From Mangifera indica (Eukaryota; Streptophyta; Magnoliopsida; Sapindales; Anacardiaceae), in contig NC_058137.1 of the NCBI RefSeq assembly GCF_011075055.1, positions 17,903,463 through 17,967,462 of the forward strand: a stretch of 64,000 nt of DNA, written 5' to 3'. The notes under the pieces were generated by a model. The model searched no databases. It was given only the letters and a program-made list of their open reading frames with translations, and had not been told where the DNA came from. This document shows, in pieces, positions 25,331 through 35,360 of the stretch (the first letter of the stretch is position 1; each line of letters begins with the position of its first letter). A program made the translations under genes and the position numbers.

Positions 25331-26800
25331 TAACTAATCCATAATGGTTTGAAGCTATGATAGAGGATTATACTACCCTAATAAGGAACAAGACCTAGAT
25401 TTTGGTTCCTCATACTCAAGATATGCATGTGGTTGATCATAAATGGGTATTTAAAACAAAGTTAAATCTTGATGTTTACTTACAAAAGTTAAAGGCCAGA
25501 CTAGTGGCTAAAGATTTTCAACAAACAATACGAGTAGACTATTTTGAAACCTTTAGTCCACTAGTTAAACCCATTACCATAAGGATAATCATAACCTTGG
25601 TAGTTTCTTTTGGTTGGCCATTTTTCCAAACTGATATCAACAATGGACTTTTGAATGGTGAGTTGAAAAAGAGTGTTTACATGAGTCAGCTATAAGGTTT
25701 CATTGATGCAGAAAACCTTCCTCATGTTTACAAGTTAATTAAAGTCTTGTATGGGTTGAAACAGGCCCTTAAAGGCTGTCATGAAAAACTGAGGAAAGCT
25801 TTACTGGGCAAAGGGTTCAAAAATGCAATATTAGATATTAACTTATTTGTGCTTCATATAAAAAGTTAAGGGTGTATGTATTGGTTTATATAGATGAATT
25901 CTACTAACTGATACAAATGTTATCTTTATAAACAAACTTGTGACTATCATACATAATGAATTTGCTCTAAAAAGGTTGAGAGAGCTGAATTATTTTTTGG
26001 GAATTGAGGTTGTTAGGAATACAAAAGAGGTGTTCCTAAATCAATCTATATATGTGTCAAATTTACTTCAAAAAATAGGCATGAGTGAGTCTAATCTAGT
26101 AGTCACACCTTTATTAGTGAGTGAAAAATTGTTTATAGAAGATAGTGAGTTGTTTAATGATCCAACACTGTATAGAAGTACAATAAGGGCTTTGCAATAC
26201 TTAATGATGACAAGACCTAACTTGTCCTTTGTTGTGAATAAACTGAGTCAATTTTTAAAGACTCCTACTCAACTACAATGGCAGACATGTAAAAGGCTAT
26301 TAAGGTATATCAAAGGATTTGTACACAAGGGAGTTTTGTTTATACCAACTTAAATGCTTAAGATAGAAACCTATGCAAATGTTGATTGGGCTGGAAACAT
26401 TAGGGATAAAAGGTCTGCTAGTGGTTATTATGTGTTTTTTGGCTATAATCTAGTTCAACAGAGTTCAAGGAAGCAGAAATTTGTTTCTTTATCATCAATA
26501 GAAGCTGAATATAGGTCTTTTAGTCAAGTATCTACTACGATTGCTAGGATAAGCCATCTATTGGAGGAAATTCAAGTAGAATACACCAGTCCTACTGTTG
26601 TTTGGTATTAAAACATGGGCAATCGTGCACTTACTTCAAATGTAGTGTTTCATAGCAAGACTAAGCACATTGAAATAGATGTGCACTTCATAAAGGAATG
26701 AACTATTGTTAGAGTGTTGGAGATTCAATATGTACCAACTGAATTTCCAGTAGCAAACATATTAACCAAGCCATTATCTATAACTAGGTTCTTAATGTTG
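25330..26800 (+). pseudogene. Copia C reverse transcriptase and RNase H remnant
   Basis: 25402-25695 is the RT N-terminal half, with KWVFKTK, KARLVAK, FSPLVKP and the first catalytic aspartate in QTDINN. The YxDD motif at 25887-25898 reads YIDE, so the last aspartate is changed. 25940-26353 is the RT thumb and connection, with LNYFLGIEV, RSTIRALQYL and RLLRYIKG. 26354-26611 is RNase H, with YANVDWAG, DKRSASGYYVF, QKFVSLSSIEAEYR. 26615-26800 is the tail, with KTKHIEIDVHFI and ILTKPLS. Stops and shifts separate the pieces. Confidence 0.9.
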
Positions 26801-27232
26801 ACAAAGAGATTGATTGTTGGGTCGTATAGGAATGATCACATATCTAACAGTAATGCAACAAAAGAGGGAACAAAGTAGTGGTTCATGGTATGTTGTATTC
26901 ATTATTGTGTACTTGATGTATTATTTTCTTTTTAACTTTGCATGTGTAGTATGGTTTTTGCAATGGTGCACACGGTTAAACATGCACAATAATGCAAATG
27001 CACAAAGGAATCTGATTGAATGAATGTCATGTTAACAACAACTGTGAGAAATTGTTTAGATTCAGAGAGGAAGCTAATTAAGTAAGTCAATTAGCATGCT
27101 ATGTTTGAAAATAGTAGTTTATTACAAATGGTATGTGAGTAGATTAAGGTGTATATGTTAAAAGCAATAGTTGTTACATATAATAGTTGTAGTTTATACT
27201 TATTTTTTAAGCCATGCACTATGTTTTGGCTT

Positions 27233-27241
27233 GAGGGAGGA
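27233..27241 (+). other. Polypurine tract of Copia C
   Basis: GAGGGAGGA lies directly before the TGTTAAG start of the 3' LTR. This is where plus-strand DNA synthesis is primed in LTR elements. Confidence 0.85.
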
Positions 27242-27743
27242 TGTTAAGAAGCATAAAAATTATGTTATAACAGAGTTACTATTACTAACGGGTGGTGTAT
27301 GAAACGATACGTATTGGTTTTGTTTAAGGAAAAAAAATAGAACTGAGGGAAATTTTTTTTCCTTTCATTATTTCTCTTCTTTTTTCAAATGTTCCTGAAG
27401 TGCCTCTAGGGCTTGAGCTCGTTCATGGCAGATCCAACGACTGAGGTAGGTTTGGCTGATCTATGGTAAGTGATTCACACGGTTTTCATTTTCATTTAAT
27501 AGATCCAAGGGTTAATCTTTGTTTTAACAATCTGTAATTAGTTGGCATGCAATATATAATGTGTTTTTCTGTTATTTGTTGAGTTAGTTACTTGAGTTTT
27601 GACGTAAAACACTTGTTTCGCATGATTAATAAGAAGTTCTCAAGTATTTTTCATTATCTTTGCTTTGTTTTTTATGGATTTTTGTTAGTCGTTGAATGAA
27701 TCTTGCATAGATTTCTAGTTTTGGTGGTTTTTGTTGAATGAGA
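27242..27743 (+). repeat. Copia C 3' LTR
   Basis: This is the partner of the 5' LTR, starting TGTTAAGAAGCATAAAA and ending TTGAATGAGA. It is directly followed by the target duplication TAGTA at 27744-27748. Confidence 0.92.
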
Positions 27744-27748
27744 TAGTA

Positions 27749-28197
27749 AAATTTAACTTGTGTAATTTTTATGAACTTACAATGTATTAATATTCTTGAC
27801 AACATTAAAATACCCTCAAAGGATTATGAAATTGAATCTCTTCTCGATATTTTCCCTCTCAATCTTTATTGTCTAATGGTTTCTAATTAAAAAAAATGAA
27901 TTGTTGCAATAATTTTGAAATTTCTTACATCAAGACTATTTAAAAATTTTATATAAATATATAAAATTATATGTCTATATATATAAATATATATATAGTT
28001 TATGAGTATATGTGCAAAGAAACATCTTATTACAATAATTAATTAAATTATAAAGCCATAAAAAAGAAGAAAGCAACTTAAGAATTTATAATATTTGTAA
28101 TTATTATTACAAAACAACATAAATTATAAGGCAATTATCAAAGGGACATAAAAATAACATTAATGCCATAAATAAAATGTATCTAAAACAATCTACT
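27749..28197. other. AT-rich intergenic stretch
   Basis: Low-complexity AT sequence with no gene, repeat pair or RNA gene recognised. Confidence 0.5.
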
Positions 28198-28205
28198 ATA
28201 TCTAT

Positions 28206-28855
28206 TAGGGATGGCAACGAGGATGGGCGGGAAGGGGAACTCAATCCCCGTCCTCGTCCTCGACCCATTCCCACTACTGGGATGAAAATGATTCTCTATC
28301 TCCTCCCCGCAAAGAGAAATCCTCTCTTCATCCCCTCCTCTCCCCGTCCCGCGGGGAAAATTTTTCTCTTGTACCTACAAAAAAATATCTTCTTTATACC
28401 TTCTAAACACAATATAAATATATTAAATAATAAAATTAAGTAAAATTAAAATTAACCTACTATTTCAAATATCACAAATATAATATATTAACTACTTTAA
28501 TATGCACAACAAAAATCTAAATAAATTTGAAAAACATAAATAATTTAAAACTACAAAAATACATTAGTATTTTAAATAAATATATTAATATAAAGGAACG
28601 GGGGTAAGGGTAAGGGTAAGGGTAAGGGTAAGGGTACGGGTGGGGGCGGGGAGGGGAAGGGCCAGGGTGCGGCGAGGTGGGGCAAGGCAGGGCAGGAAGG
28701 AGACACATGTATCCCCATCGTTGGTTTATCTCCGATTGTGGGGATTTTTTTATCCCTGTCCCCATCTCCTTCTCTATTTCCATCAGTAAATCCCCTCCCT
28801 GTTAAGGTCGATGAGGGTTGAAGCTTCTAAAATTGATCTCAAATTATCATCCCTA
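28206..28855. mobile_element. Non-autonomous hAT-type element
   Basis: The left end TAGGGATGGCAA is mirrored at the right end (minus strand TAGGGATGATAA at 28855). Outside lie 8-base copies ATATCTAT (28198-28205) and ATATTTAT (28856-28863), differing by one base; 8 bp is the hAT duplication size. The subterminal regions are rich in G/C (CCCCGTCC types on the left, GGGGCGGGG types on the right), in contrast to the AT-rich middle. No transposase is encoded. Confidence 0.8.
28600..28650 (+). repeat. GGGTAA tandem repeat, G-quadruplex candidate
   Basis: Five to six GGGTAA units run in tandem, then GGGTACGGGTGGGGGCGGGG. Runs of three or more G separated by three bases meet the usual G-quadruplex rule several times over. 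It sits inside the right subterminal part of the hAT-type element. It is not the plant telomere repeat (TTTAGGG). Confidence 0.8.
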
Positions 28856-28949
28856 ATATTTATTAGATTAAGACAACTCAAACAGACATAAAATATCAAA
28901 TTAAAACTTTATACTTTCATACACTAAACCATCAAGGATAAGCATTTTG

Positions 28950-28952
<3 letters not shown>

Positions 28953-28993
<41 letters not shown>
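28953..28993. repeat. (AT)n microsatellite
   Basis: An uninterrupted alternating AT tract of about 40 bases. Confidence 0.95.
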
Positions 28994-28994
<1 letters not shown>

Positions 28995-29592
28995 CATTTT
29001 CTTTTAGAGTTTACATTTTTTCCTCTTTTCTTTGCTATACAATATTATGAGAGAAGAGCCAAAAAAAAGAAAATTAAAAAAAAAAAACCCTTCTCATCAG
29101 TACTGATGGGGGGTTAAGAGGTTGTCTATAGGTTATGAAAACCACAGGGGTATGTAGATTATTTGTGCCATTAGAAAGCCAAAATTGAGCTTGTTTCCTT
29201 AAGAATTAAATTTTACAGATAAATTACGAAGACCCACATGAATATTGTACGCATGTTGTTAGTTTCTCCAATATTATTATTCTTACGATTTGTCCATAGC
29301 AAGAAATTAGGACTTCAAAAAAAAGGAAGGGGAAATTTATGAATTGTGATTAACAAATAACGTTGGCGCGTGAACGTTGGATTCCTTTTTTAATTTGCTG
29401 CTTTGCAAGACTGTACTACGACGCCACCTCACGCCACAGTCGACACTCGACACCATCTGATCCTCACACTGCTACCCCTCGCTTTAACAGTGCAGTAAAA
29501 AACAAAGAAATGAGAAAAAAAATATAAAAAGAAGAAAAACCGTTTACCGGTTATAGCAGGTGAAAATATGGTTAGAGAAAGAAAAAGGTTTT

Positions 29593-29600
29593 TATTTAAG
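29593..29600 (+). promoter_or_regulatory. Probable TATA box of the ZF-HD gene
   Basis: TATTTAAG lies about 190 bases before the ATG at 29786. The sequence between is a pyrimidine-rich leader (CTCTCTCACTCTTCTTATCTT around 29685-29705), which fits a plant 5' untranslated region. Further upstream, AACGTTGG occurs twice (29359-29366 and 29373-29380). Confidence 0.5.
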
Positions 29601-29785
29601 GAGAAGAAAGTTTATCAATATTCAAAACCCATTGAAGCTAAACGCAACTGCTTTTGCAGAGAGTGGGAAAATTGACGTCCACACTCTCTCACTCTTCTTA
29701 TCTTCTCACTAAACTTAACTCTTAATCTCTCTGATTATTTCTTAACTTCATAAAAAAAAAAAAAAGCTTTTGAACCAGAATAATA

Positions 29786-30517
29786 ATGGAGTTTGAAGAT
29801 CAAGAAGAGCAAGATGAAGAGATGGGTATGCAAACGAGTTTTGACTCACATGGTCACTCATCTCGTGTCAAAATGTTGAGTTCTGAACCCGTATCAGAGG
29901 CACATCTTCCGAGGAAGCCCAGATATAGAGAGTGTCTGAAAAATCATGCGGTCGGGATGGGTGGACACGCGGTGGATGGTTGCGGTGAGTTCATTGCTGC
30001 AGGCGAAGAAGGCACCCTTGATGCACTTAAATGTGCAGCCTGTAATTGCCACCGTAATTTTCACCGCAAAGAGAACACCGAGAGCTCAACCATAGTCGGA
30101 CCTCTAGGTACCGGTGAAGTTTATTTTCACCATCCACACGGCCACCTTCATAACCCAAGTCAGGTTCCTCAATTCTCGCCGTATTACCGGAGCCCAGCCG
30201 GGTACCTGCACTTAGCCGCAGCAGGGCACCATAGGCCACTGGCGTTGCCGTCGACATCGGGCGGAGGAGGGACTCATAGCCGAGAGGATCAAGAGGACAT
30301 GTCAAATCTTGGAGGAGTTTCACGGAAAAGGTATAGGACGAAGTTTACGCAGGAACAGAAGGATAAAATGCTGGAGTTGGCGGAGAAGCTGGGGTGGAGG
30401 ATTCAAAAGCACGATGAAGAAATAGTGCAGCAGTTCTGTGAGGAGACTGGGGTGAAGCGGCATGTGCTTAAGGTGTGGATGCACAACAACAAGCACACTC
30501 TGGGTAAGAAACCCTAG
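29786..30517 (+). CDS. Zinc finger-homeodomain (ZF-HD) transcription factor
   Basis: This encodes a 243-residue plant-specific ZF-HD (ZHD) protein, a nuclear DNA-binding regulator that forms homo- and heterodimers through its zinc finger. An acidic N-terminus (residues 1-20) precedes the ZF-HD dimerisation domain at about 46-97, with the family's Cys/His ligands visible (C50, H54, H61, C66, C83, C86, C88, H89, H93). A His/Pro/Ser-rich linker follows (about 98-178), then the C-terminal homeodomain (about 180-240) with KRYRTKFT, the family's LGWRIQK, and recognition helix [12 protein letters not shown]. The gene has no intron, as is usual for the family. The start is the first in-frame ATG after a CT-rich leader. 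The ending HTLGKKP and the N-terminal MEFED are closest to the ZHD1-ZHD4 group as I remember it; the exact orthologue is not settled. It appears intact. Confidence 0.95.
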   Translation: MEFEDQEEQDEEMGMQTSFDSHGHSSRVKMLSSEPVSEAHLPRKPRYRECLKNHAVGMGGHAVDGCGEFIAAGEEGTLDALKCAACNCHRNFHRKENTESSTIVGPLGTGEVYFHHPHGHLHNPSQVPQFSPYYRSPAGYLHLAAAGHHRPLALPSTSGGGGTHSREDQEDMSNLGGVSRKRYRTKFTQEQKDKMLELAEKLGWRIQKHDEEIVQQFCEETGVKRHVLKVWMHNNKHTLGKKP

Positions 30518-33500
30518 ACATCCAACATAAATCAATCTCAATCTCAATATATTTACTTTAAAATACACTTGATGATGATTAAGGATTTAAGCAAAAGTCA
30601 TTGTATTTCTCTAGCTTTGGACTCAAAAGAGGGGAACCATCACTTGGAGACGGGGATATTGTGATGCTGACTTGCTGAAGATTAGTTCTGCTATGCTACT
30701 ACCACCACTACTCTACTCCGTAGCTAAGGATTTTAGTACTATTAGTTTCTAGGGTTTTTATTTTTGTTTCTTCTAGTGATTTAACATTTTGGTTGGATTT
30801 GTTTGGATTAGAGTAGATTAATGTAGATGAAAGATCTTTATTAAGTGCCTTTCAATTTCATATCAGTGGATTTGAAACCTTTTCGATTCATTATTTTCAG
30901 TGGATATGTGCTTTGTTGTTAGCAATAATGGTGAGGAACCAGGTAGTCTATATACATGGTAAGTTAAGCTTTTAAGGTTTTTATAATTGTACCAGACTAG
31001 CTATCAGTGGTTAGAGCCAAAGAGAAGACAGAATTCTTGAAGCTTGTAATTAAGGTCTCTCTGGTTCATCTTTGGATTTGACCTTTCATTTGTAAGTTTG
31101 CGTCATCACATTTTCAGCCCTCAACGTGTGCCCAAGAGCTACATTTCCATTTCCTATTTATGTCTTCATCTCTTTCAACGTGTATCTCTCTTAGTATACT
31201 TATCTTCTGTGTGTCACTTATTCTAACAACTCACCTCTGGATATGTGTGCTTGAGTAGAGAGAGAAATTTCATATGTGTTCGAGACATAAAGATTGTCTT
31301 CAATGGCTTCCTGCACTACTTTTACTGCTTTTTGAACTCACATTCTTCTTCTTCTTCGTCCTCCACAAAATGTGGGTTCTTTTGGGCTTTTTGCTCTGGG
31401 ATTCCCAAATGACACTATATCTTTTGCCTCCTTACATTTCTTCTTCTACTACTTGTGTTCATTAATTCTTTTTCTTTTATGGGTACACATGAAACTTTAA
31501 TGCTTAACTGAACTAAGCTTCATCATGGGGCCTCCTTCTCTGATGCCAAGTCTTTGCTCTTTTCTGGTGGTTTTGCATTCACTTTTTTTTTTTTTTTTTT
31601 TTGCAGACTTGAGTTCAATTTCTTTTTCAAAACATCTTACTCTTTACAGATTAATCAATTTCATCACAGTACACATCTTTTAAAATTAATATATTTGTGT
31701 AGTAGTTTTCAACTTTCCGTTTGATTAATCATATAAAGGACCTCCTATATATGTTGAAGAAAATAGTATCCAAATGTTGGATCATTGATTTGTCATCTGT
31801 GAAAGGAAAGAATTTTATTTTTAGGAAAAGTTTATAATATTTTCTAATGACTAATTTCTGTTTGGTTCTTGAGAAATAAAAAATGAGCAAACAGTGGAAT
31901 TGGCTCCATGCAAAATCAAATCCAGATGTTTGGTACTGTTAAGTCGATATTTGAGAAAGTCGATAGATCCGAAGCTGCCTCTTAGATTAAAATTTCTCTC
32001 TTTCCTTTATTTTAGTTGTTTCTAAGGGAACATGTGGGCTCTCAACCAAACAAAAAAAAAAAAAACCGGGGGGAGGCGGGGCACACGACTTTTGTCTGAA
32101 ACCCTCTTCAACAATTTCCATCACTTGAAGATTCAGCTATTTTAAGTGAAAACTGTTTTTTTGCAGGGAGAAAAATTTATTTGAACATGTAAGGATTTGA
32201 AGTCTTGTTCTCATACTTGAAATTTCAAGCCTTTAAGATTATAAAATTGATGTTTCTTGTTTACTAGAAAGACATTAGTTTAGTTGGTGAGTTTGCTTGT
32301 TGTAGTATCCAAACTGGCTTACAAAAAAATAATTGCAGACATGGAGACCCCTTGCTTGATTCAGGAAATTAACCACAACACATGATGATCAGTTAAAGCT
32401 GGACACTACTGAAATTGTGGTCCTTTGAGAATCTTGGTTAAAGGTTTTCTGCATCATCAGATAGTGATTGATCATCCTCACTTCTTACCTACCTGAGAAG
32501 TTATTTTCTCTTTGTTTTTATACTTACTTTAGCCATTCACACTTGTTCTCAAGTGCTACGAATTTCACCTCAGATAAGGCAATCTGTTGAGGTTAAAACT
32601 ACTAAGCTATTATTTTCTTCTTCTTTTTTATTGATTTGTAAATTTAACTGCCATCTTTGCTGTTGTGCCCCCACTTAAGTCTTTTCTATTAATAGTAACT
32701 AAATTTCCATAGATTAAAACCTTTTTTAACTGGTTGTTCTTGGAATGTCCGGCTCATATAAGACTCTATTTTCACCCTTTTCAGGACAAAAACGAATATT
32801 GTCCAAAGTTATTAGTTTGGTAACATACATATTAATTTAAAATTTCTTGGATGTTTTAGATTTAAGGGAAAAATAAAGGTGGATAATTGTTTTAGAAGTA
32901 GAAGAATTTAGCAAAAACCTGGATGTGTATGTATACGAGAATAAAGAACATATTCTACTGTAATAATAATAAATGTGTAGATAAATTCTATTAACGGTTT
33001 GTGAGCTTGTTCTTCTTTGAGAAATGCAGACACAAGTTTAAGCTTTAAATTTATCTTTCTTGTTTCCTATGTATGGAGTGACATCTGAAGATGTTCTATT
33101 TTCTATCTGGAATCAGTTATGTTAGATTTTGGGGAATGGAAACTGATCCACCAAATCTCTAGATTGTGTTGTCCAAGTTTCGAACAAATTTAGAACCTTA
33201 ATTATATGAGAATTTTCGAACTTGAAGGAAAGTTTCTGCCAAATTTTGAAACTACACTATTGGCTTGCTTTAAAATTAGTGAGAAATGAATGGTAAAGAA
33301 AAAGGGTAGTCTTCTTCTCCTTCTTATACAATAGAATATTATTAATTAGGGATGTGGTTAGGCCACCGGATTGAGTTGAATTATACAAAGCATTTTTTTC
33401 AGGGATAATCTGTGCGAAATTAATTTGTTGTAATCTTTCGTTGTCAAATGTCAATTCATAAATAATATACAGAAGATTGAAGGCTCCAAATTCTATATGA

Positions 33501-34601
33501 TAAAAATTTGACAAGTCATCATCTCATTCTATCCACATCGATGCCTTTTTATTTTATTAAGTATGTATACTCCACAGTTATTTAGAAAAAATTTCTGAAC
33601 AAGGAGTACAAGTTTTCTACATATAACTTCCAAAATTAGTTAATGGGCAACCCACCAACCATCCATATTTTCTCCTTCCCTCAAAGACAGGAAAGGCTTC
33701 AAAATGCTGATTAATTACCCTGGAGGGGCCGCATCAGATTCGTTTGATATTGTAAACTCAGATTCAATTGGAAGAAGTCATGGCTTTTGCAACTCAATTA
33801 GATACCCTGTTAGACAGACCAACCCAAGGAGAGGGACGATTCAATTCGCTTTTCAGATTATATTTTTCAATGAATATTTACATATTCATTATAGCACATC
33901 CACTGGCCTAAGCCATTTAGTACCACGTCTGCACATTCATTCGCTTTTCAAATCATATTTTTCAATGAATATTTACATATTCATTACACATCCATTGGCC
34001 TAAGCCATGTGCTGAGAATTAAGGTAGGTTTAAAGAGAATAAGTTAAAAGATATGATATGAGATTTAATTGGATTGAGAGATAACATGAAATTTTAAAAC
34101 TACTTTTTCCCAGAAAATGATTTGTGGCTTATTCCAAATAAGCAATTGAGCTTTCAACGTGATTGATATTGCTGAGGCCCACAAAAACTCATGGAATTTC
34201 AAGTTGGGTTTGTGTTTTGAGTGACAAAGGCCTTTCTTACTCAAGTGGGTTGCATCATATTTTGAAAGTAAAACCATATAAATTTTATGTTCTACCATTG
34301 GCTCTCAAGTATGAACAATAAATAAAAAATTATGGAATAAGAGACGCATGGTTAAATGAGAAGAATAATAACACCACCAAAAACAACAACAAAGTTACAA
34401 TGATCAAACAATCAAGACATGTCTTCTTAATATCAATTACTTTACAATATCCCAAAAACCCACATTATTGATCAAACTTTTATAAGCTTTTAAATGGGTT
34501 GTAGTAATCACACTTTGTTACCTATCATTCTTAATTTATATATATTATTATAAAATTCATAAAAATAAAGCTAGGTTAAAAATCCAAGTCAATCAAATGT
34601 A
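30518..34601. other. Intergenic region between the ZF-HD gene and the three-exon gene
   Basis: The first few hundred bases should be the ZF-HD 3' untranslated region. The rest is AT-rich with poly-T (31582-31603) and poly-A/G-rich (32050-32080) tracts. The open frames at 31274-31465 and 33257-33514 are short and unlike any family I know. A short tandem repeat lies at 33844-34008. Confidence 0.5.
33844..34008 (+). repeat. Two-copy tandem repeat, 95-bp period
   Basis: Copy 1 (33844-33916) and copy 2 (33939-34008) both run from ATTCGCTTTTCA through TTTTTCAATGAATATTTAC to GGCCTAAGCCAT, with a few substitutions and a small deletion in copy 2. The period is 95 bases. No function is evident. Confidence 0.9.
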
Positions 34602-35360
34602 TTAACATTTCCATCCCAATTCAGTCTTAAGCAATCTATTATTTTTCTTGTTAATAGCTCCAGGGTCTGTACCTGATCGCAAACTATTTGCCCAATCATA
34701 CTTCTTGTGCTTAGAAACTTTTTGAAGCATCATTGCTTGCATATTTTCTGACGTTGAAGGGGTCCATGGCCGACCACCCTTATCAGTATCTTCTTCTTTC
34801 CTCCACTCTTTTATTTCTATTTTGGTCCCTCCCTCCATTCTTATGCTTATGTTTACTTCCGAAAGTACTTTGTTCTTCCTCTTTTTATCACCATATAACC
34901 CATATGCTTCTCTCGCATCCCTTTCTTTCTTATGAACATAAAGGCGATGTAATCTCAGAGCTAGATTGTATATTCCATCCTTTATTTCCTCCTCCAGATT
35001 TCTCTCTATTTCATTTTCAAGTTCTCCACGAATCTTCAACTCCACTTCACGAGAATTGTCCCTCTTCTTAATCTGCAAAACGAAACAAAAGTATATTATA
35101 AGGATAATGCAAAAAAAAAAAAAAAAAAACAAACAAACAAAGAATACATAATAATACCTTTTGATCGTTACATGATGACTTACTACTAAAATTTGATCCA
35201 CTAGATGCCTCGCGAATAGATAAATCATGCTCTGCAAATCAAAACAAAAGAAGGAAGTAAATATTAATGCTAAATTATATCTGTCTTTTAAGGGAGGAAA
35301 TAAAGAGAAAGCTGGGGAACCTAGTATGTCGGCTTTAAAGATTTTGAGTTGCTGGTCCAT
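34602..35360 (-). CDS. Conserved-looking charged protein of unknown function, three exons
   Basis: I do not recognise the family. An unspliced 252-codon frame spans 35360-34602, but it contains two stretches with intron features. My model is exon 1 at 35360-35321, exon 2 at 35231-35158 and exon 3 at 35072-34602. Donors are CTAG|GTTCCC and AAAAG|GTATTA; acceptors are TTTGCAG|AG and TTTGCAG|AT. Splicing keeps the frame (40, 74 and 471 nt) and gives 194 residues. It removes the hydrophobic, phenylalanine-rich stretch, which comes from an intronic poly-T tract (a run of A on the plus strand near 35111). The spliced protein is highly charged: an N-terminal LKIFKADILE, a Ser-rich segment, an acidic-basic region with ELENEIERNLEEEI that should form a helix or coiled coil (about residues 50-90), then a basic C-terminus ending ELGWKC. 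No signal peptide or membrane segment remains after splicing. Confidence 0.75.
   Translation of the reverse strand: MDQQLKIFKADILGSPAFSLFPPLKDRYNLALIFTSFFCFDLQSMIYLFARHLVDQILVVSHHVTIKRYYYVFFVCLFFFFFFCIILIIYFCFVLQIKKRDNSREVELKIRGELENEIERNLEEEIKDGIYNLALRLHRLYVHKKERDAREAYGLYGDKKRKNKVLSEVNISIRMEGGTKIEIKEWRKEEDTDKGGRPWTPSTSENMQAMMLQKVSKHKKYDWANSLRSGTDPGAINKKNNRLLKTELGWKC

Larger units (their letters stand above)
21491..27743 (+). mobile_element. Ty1/copia retrotransposon C, complete structure, dead coding region
   Basis: The full anatomy is visible: LTRs at 21491-21994 and 27242-27743, a primer-binding site abutting the left LTR, a polypurine tract abutting the right LTR, and TAGTA target duplications on both sides. 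The polyprotein order between them is gag, protease, integrase, RT, RNase H. The LTRs differ: about 11 substitutions in the first 90 bases by hand count, so the insertion is old. Both LTRs begin TG but end GA instead of the common CA. Many stops and frameshifts kill the coding region. Confidence 0.93.

Noticed and set aside
28600..28640. Interstitial telomere repeat
   Set aside because: The unit is GGGTAA (complement TTACCC), not the plant telomere TTTAGGG nor TTAGGG; it lies inside a hAT-type element.
30027..30568. Minus-strand open frames over the ZF-HD gene
   Set aside because: They are antisense shadows of the strong plus-strand ZF-HD coding sequence, with no domain of their own.
34733..35151. 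Plus-strand open frames opposite the three-exon gene
   Set aside because: They are shadows of the minus-strand exons and introns, composed of low-complexity Ser/Phe/Leu text.
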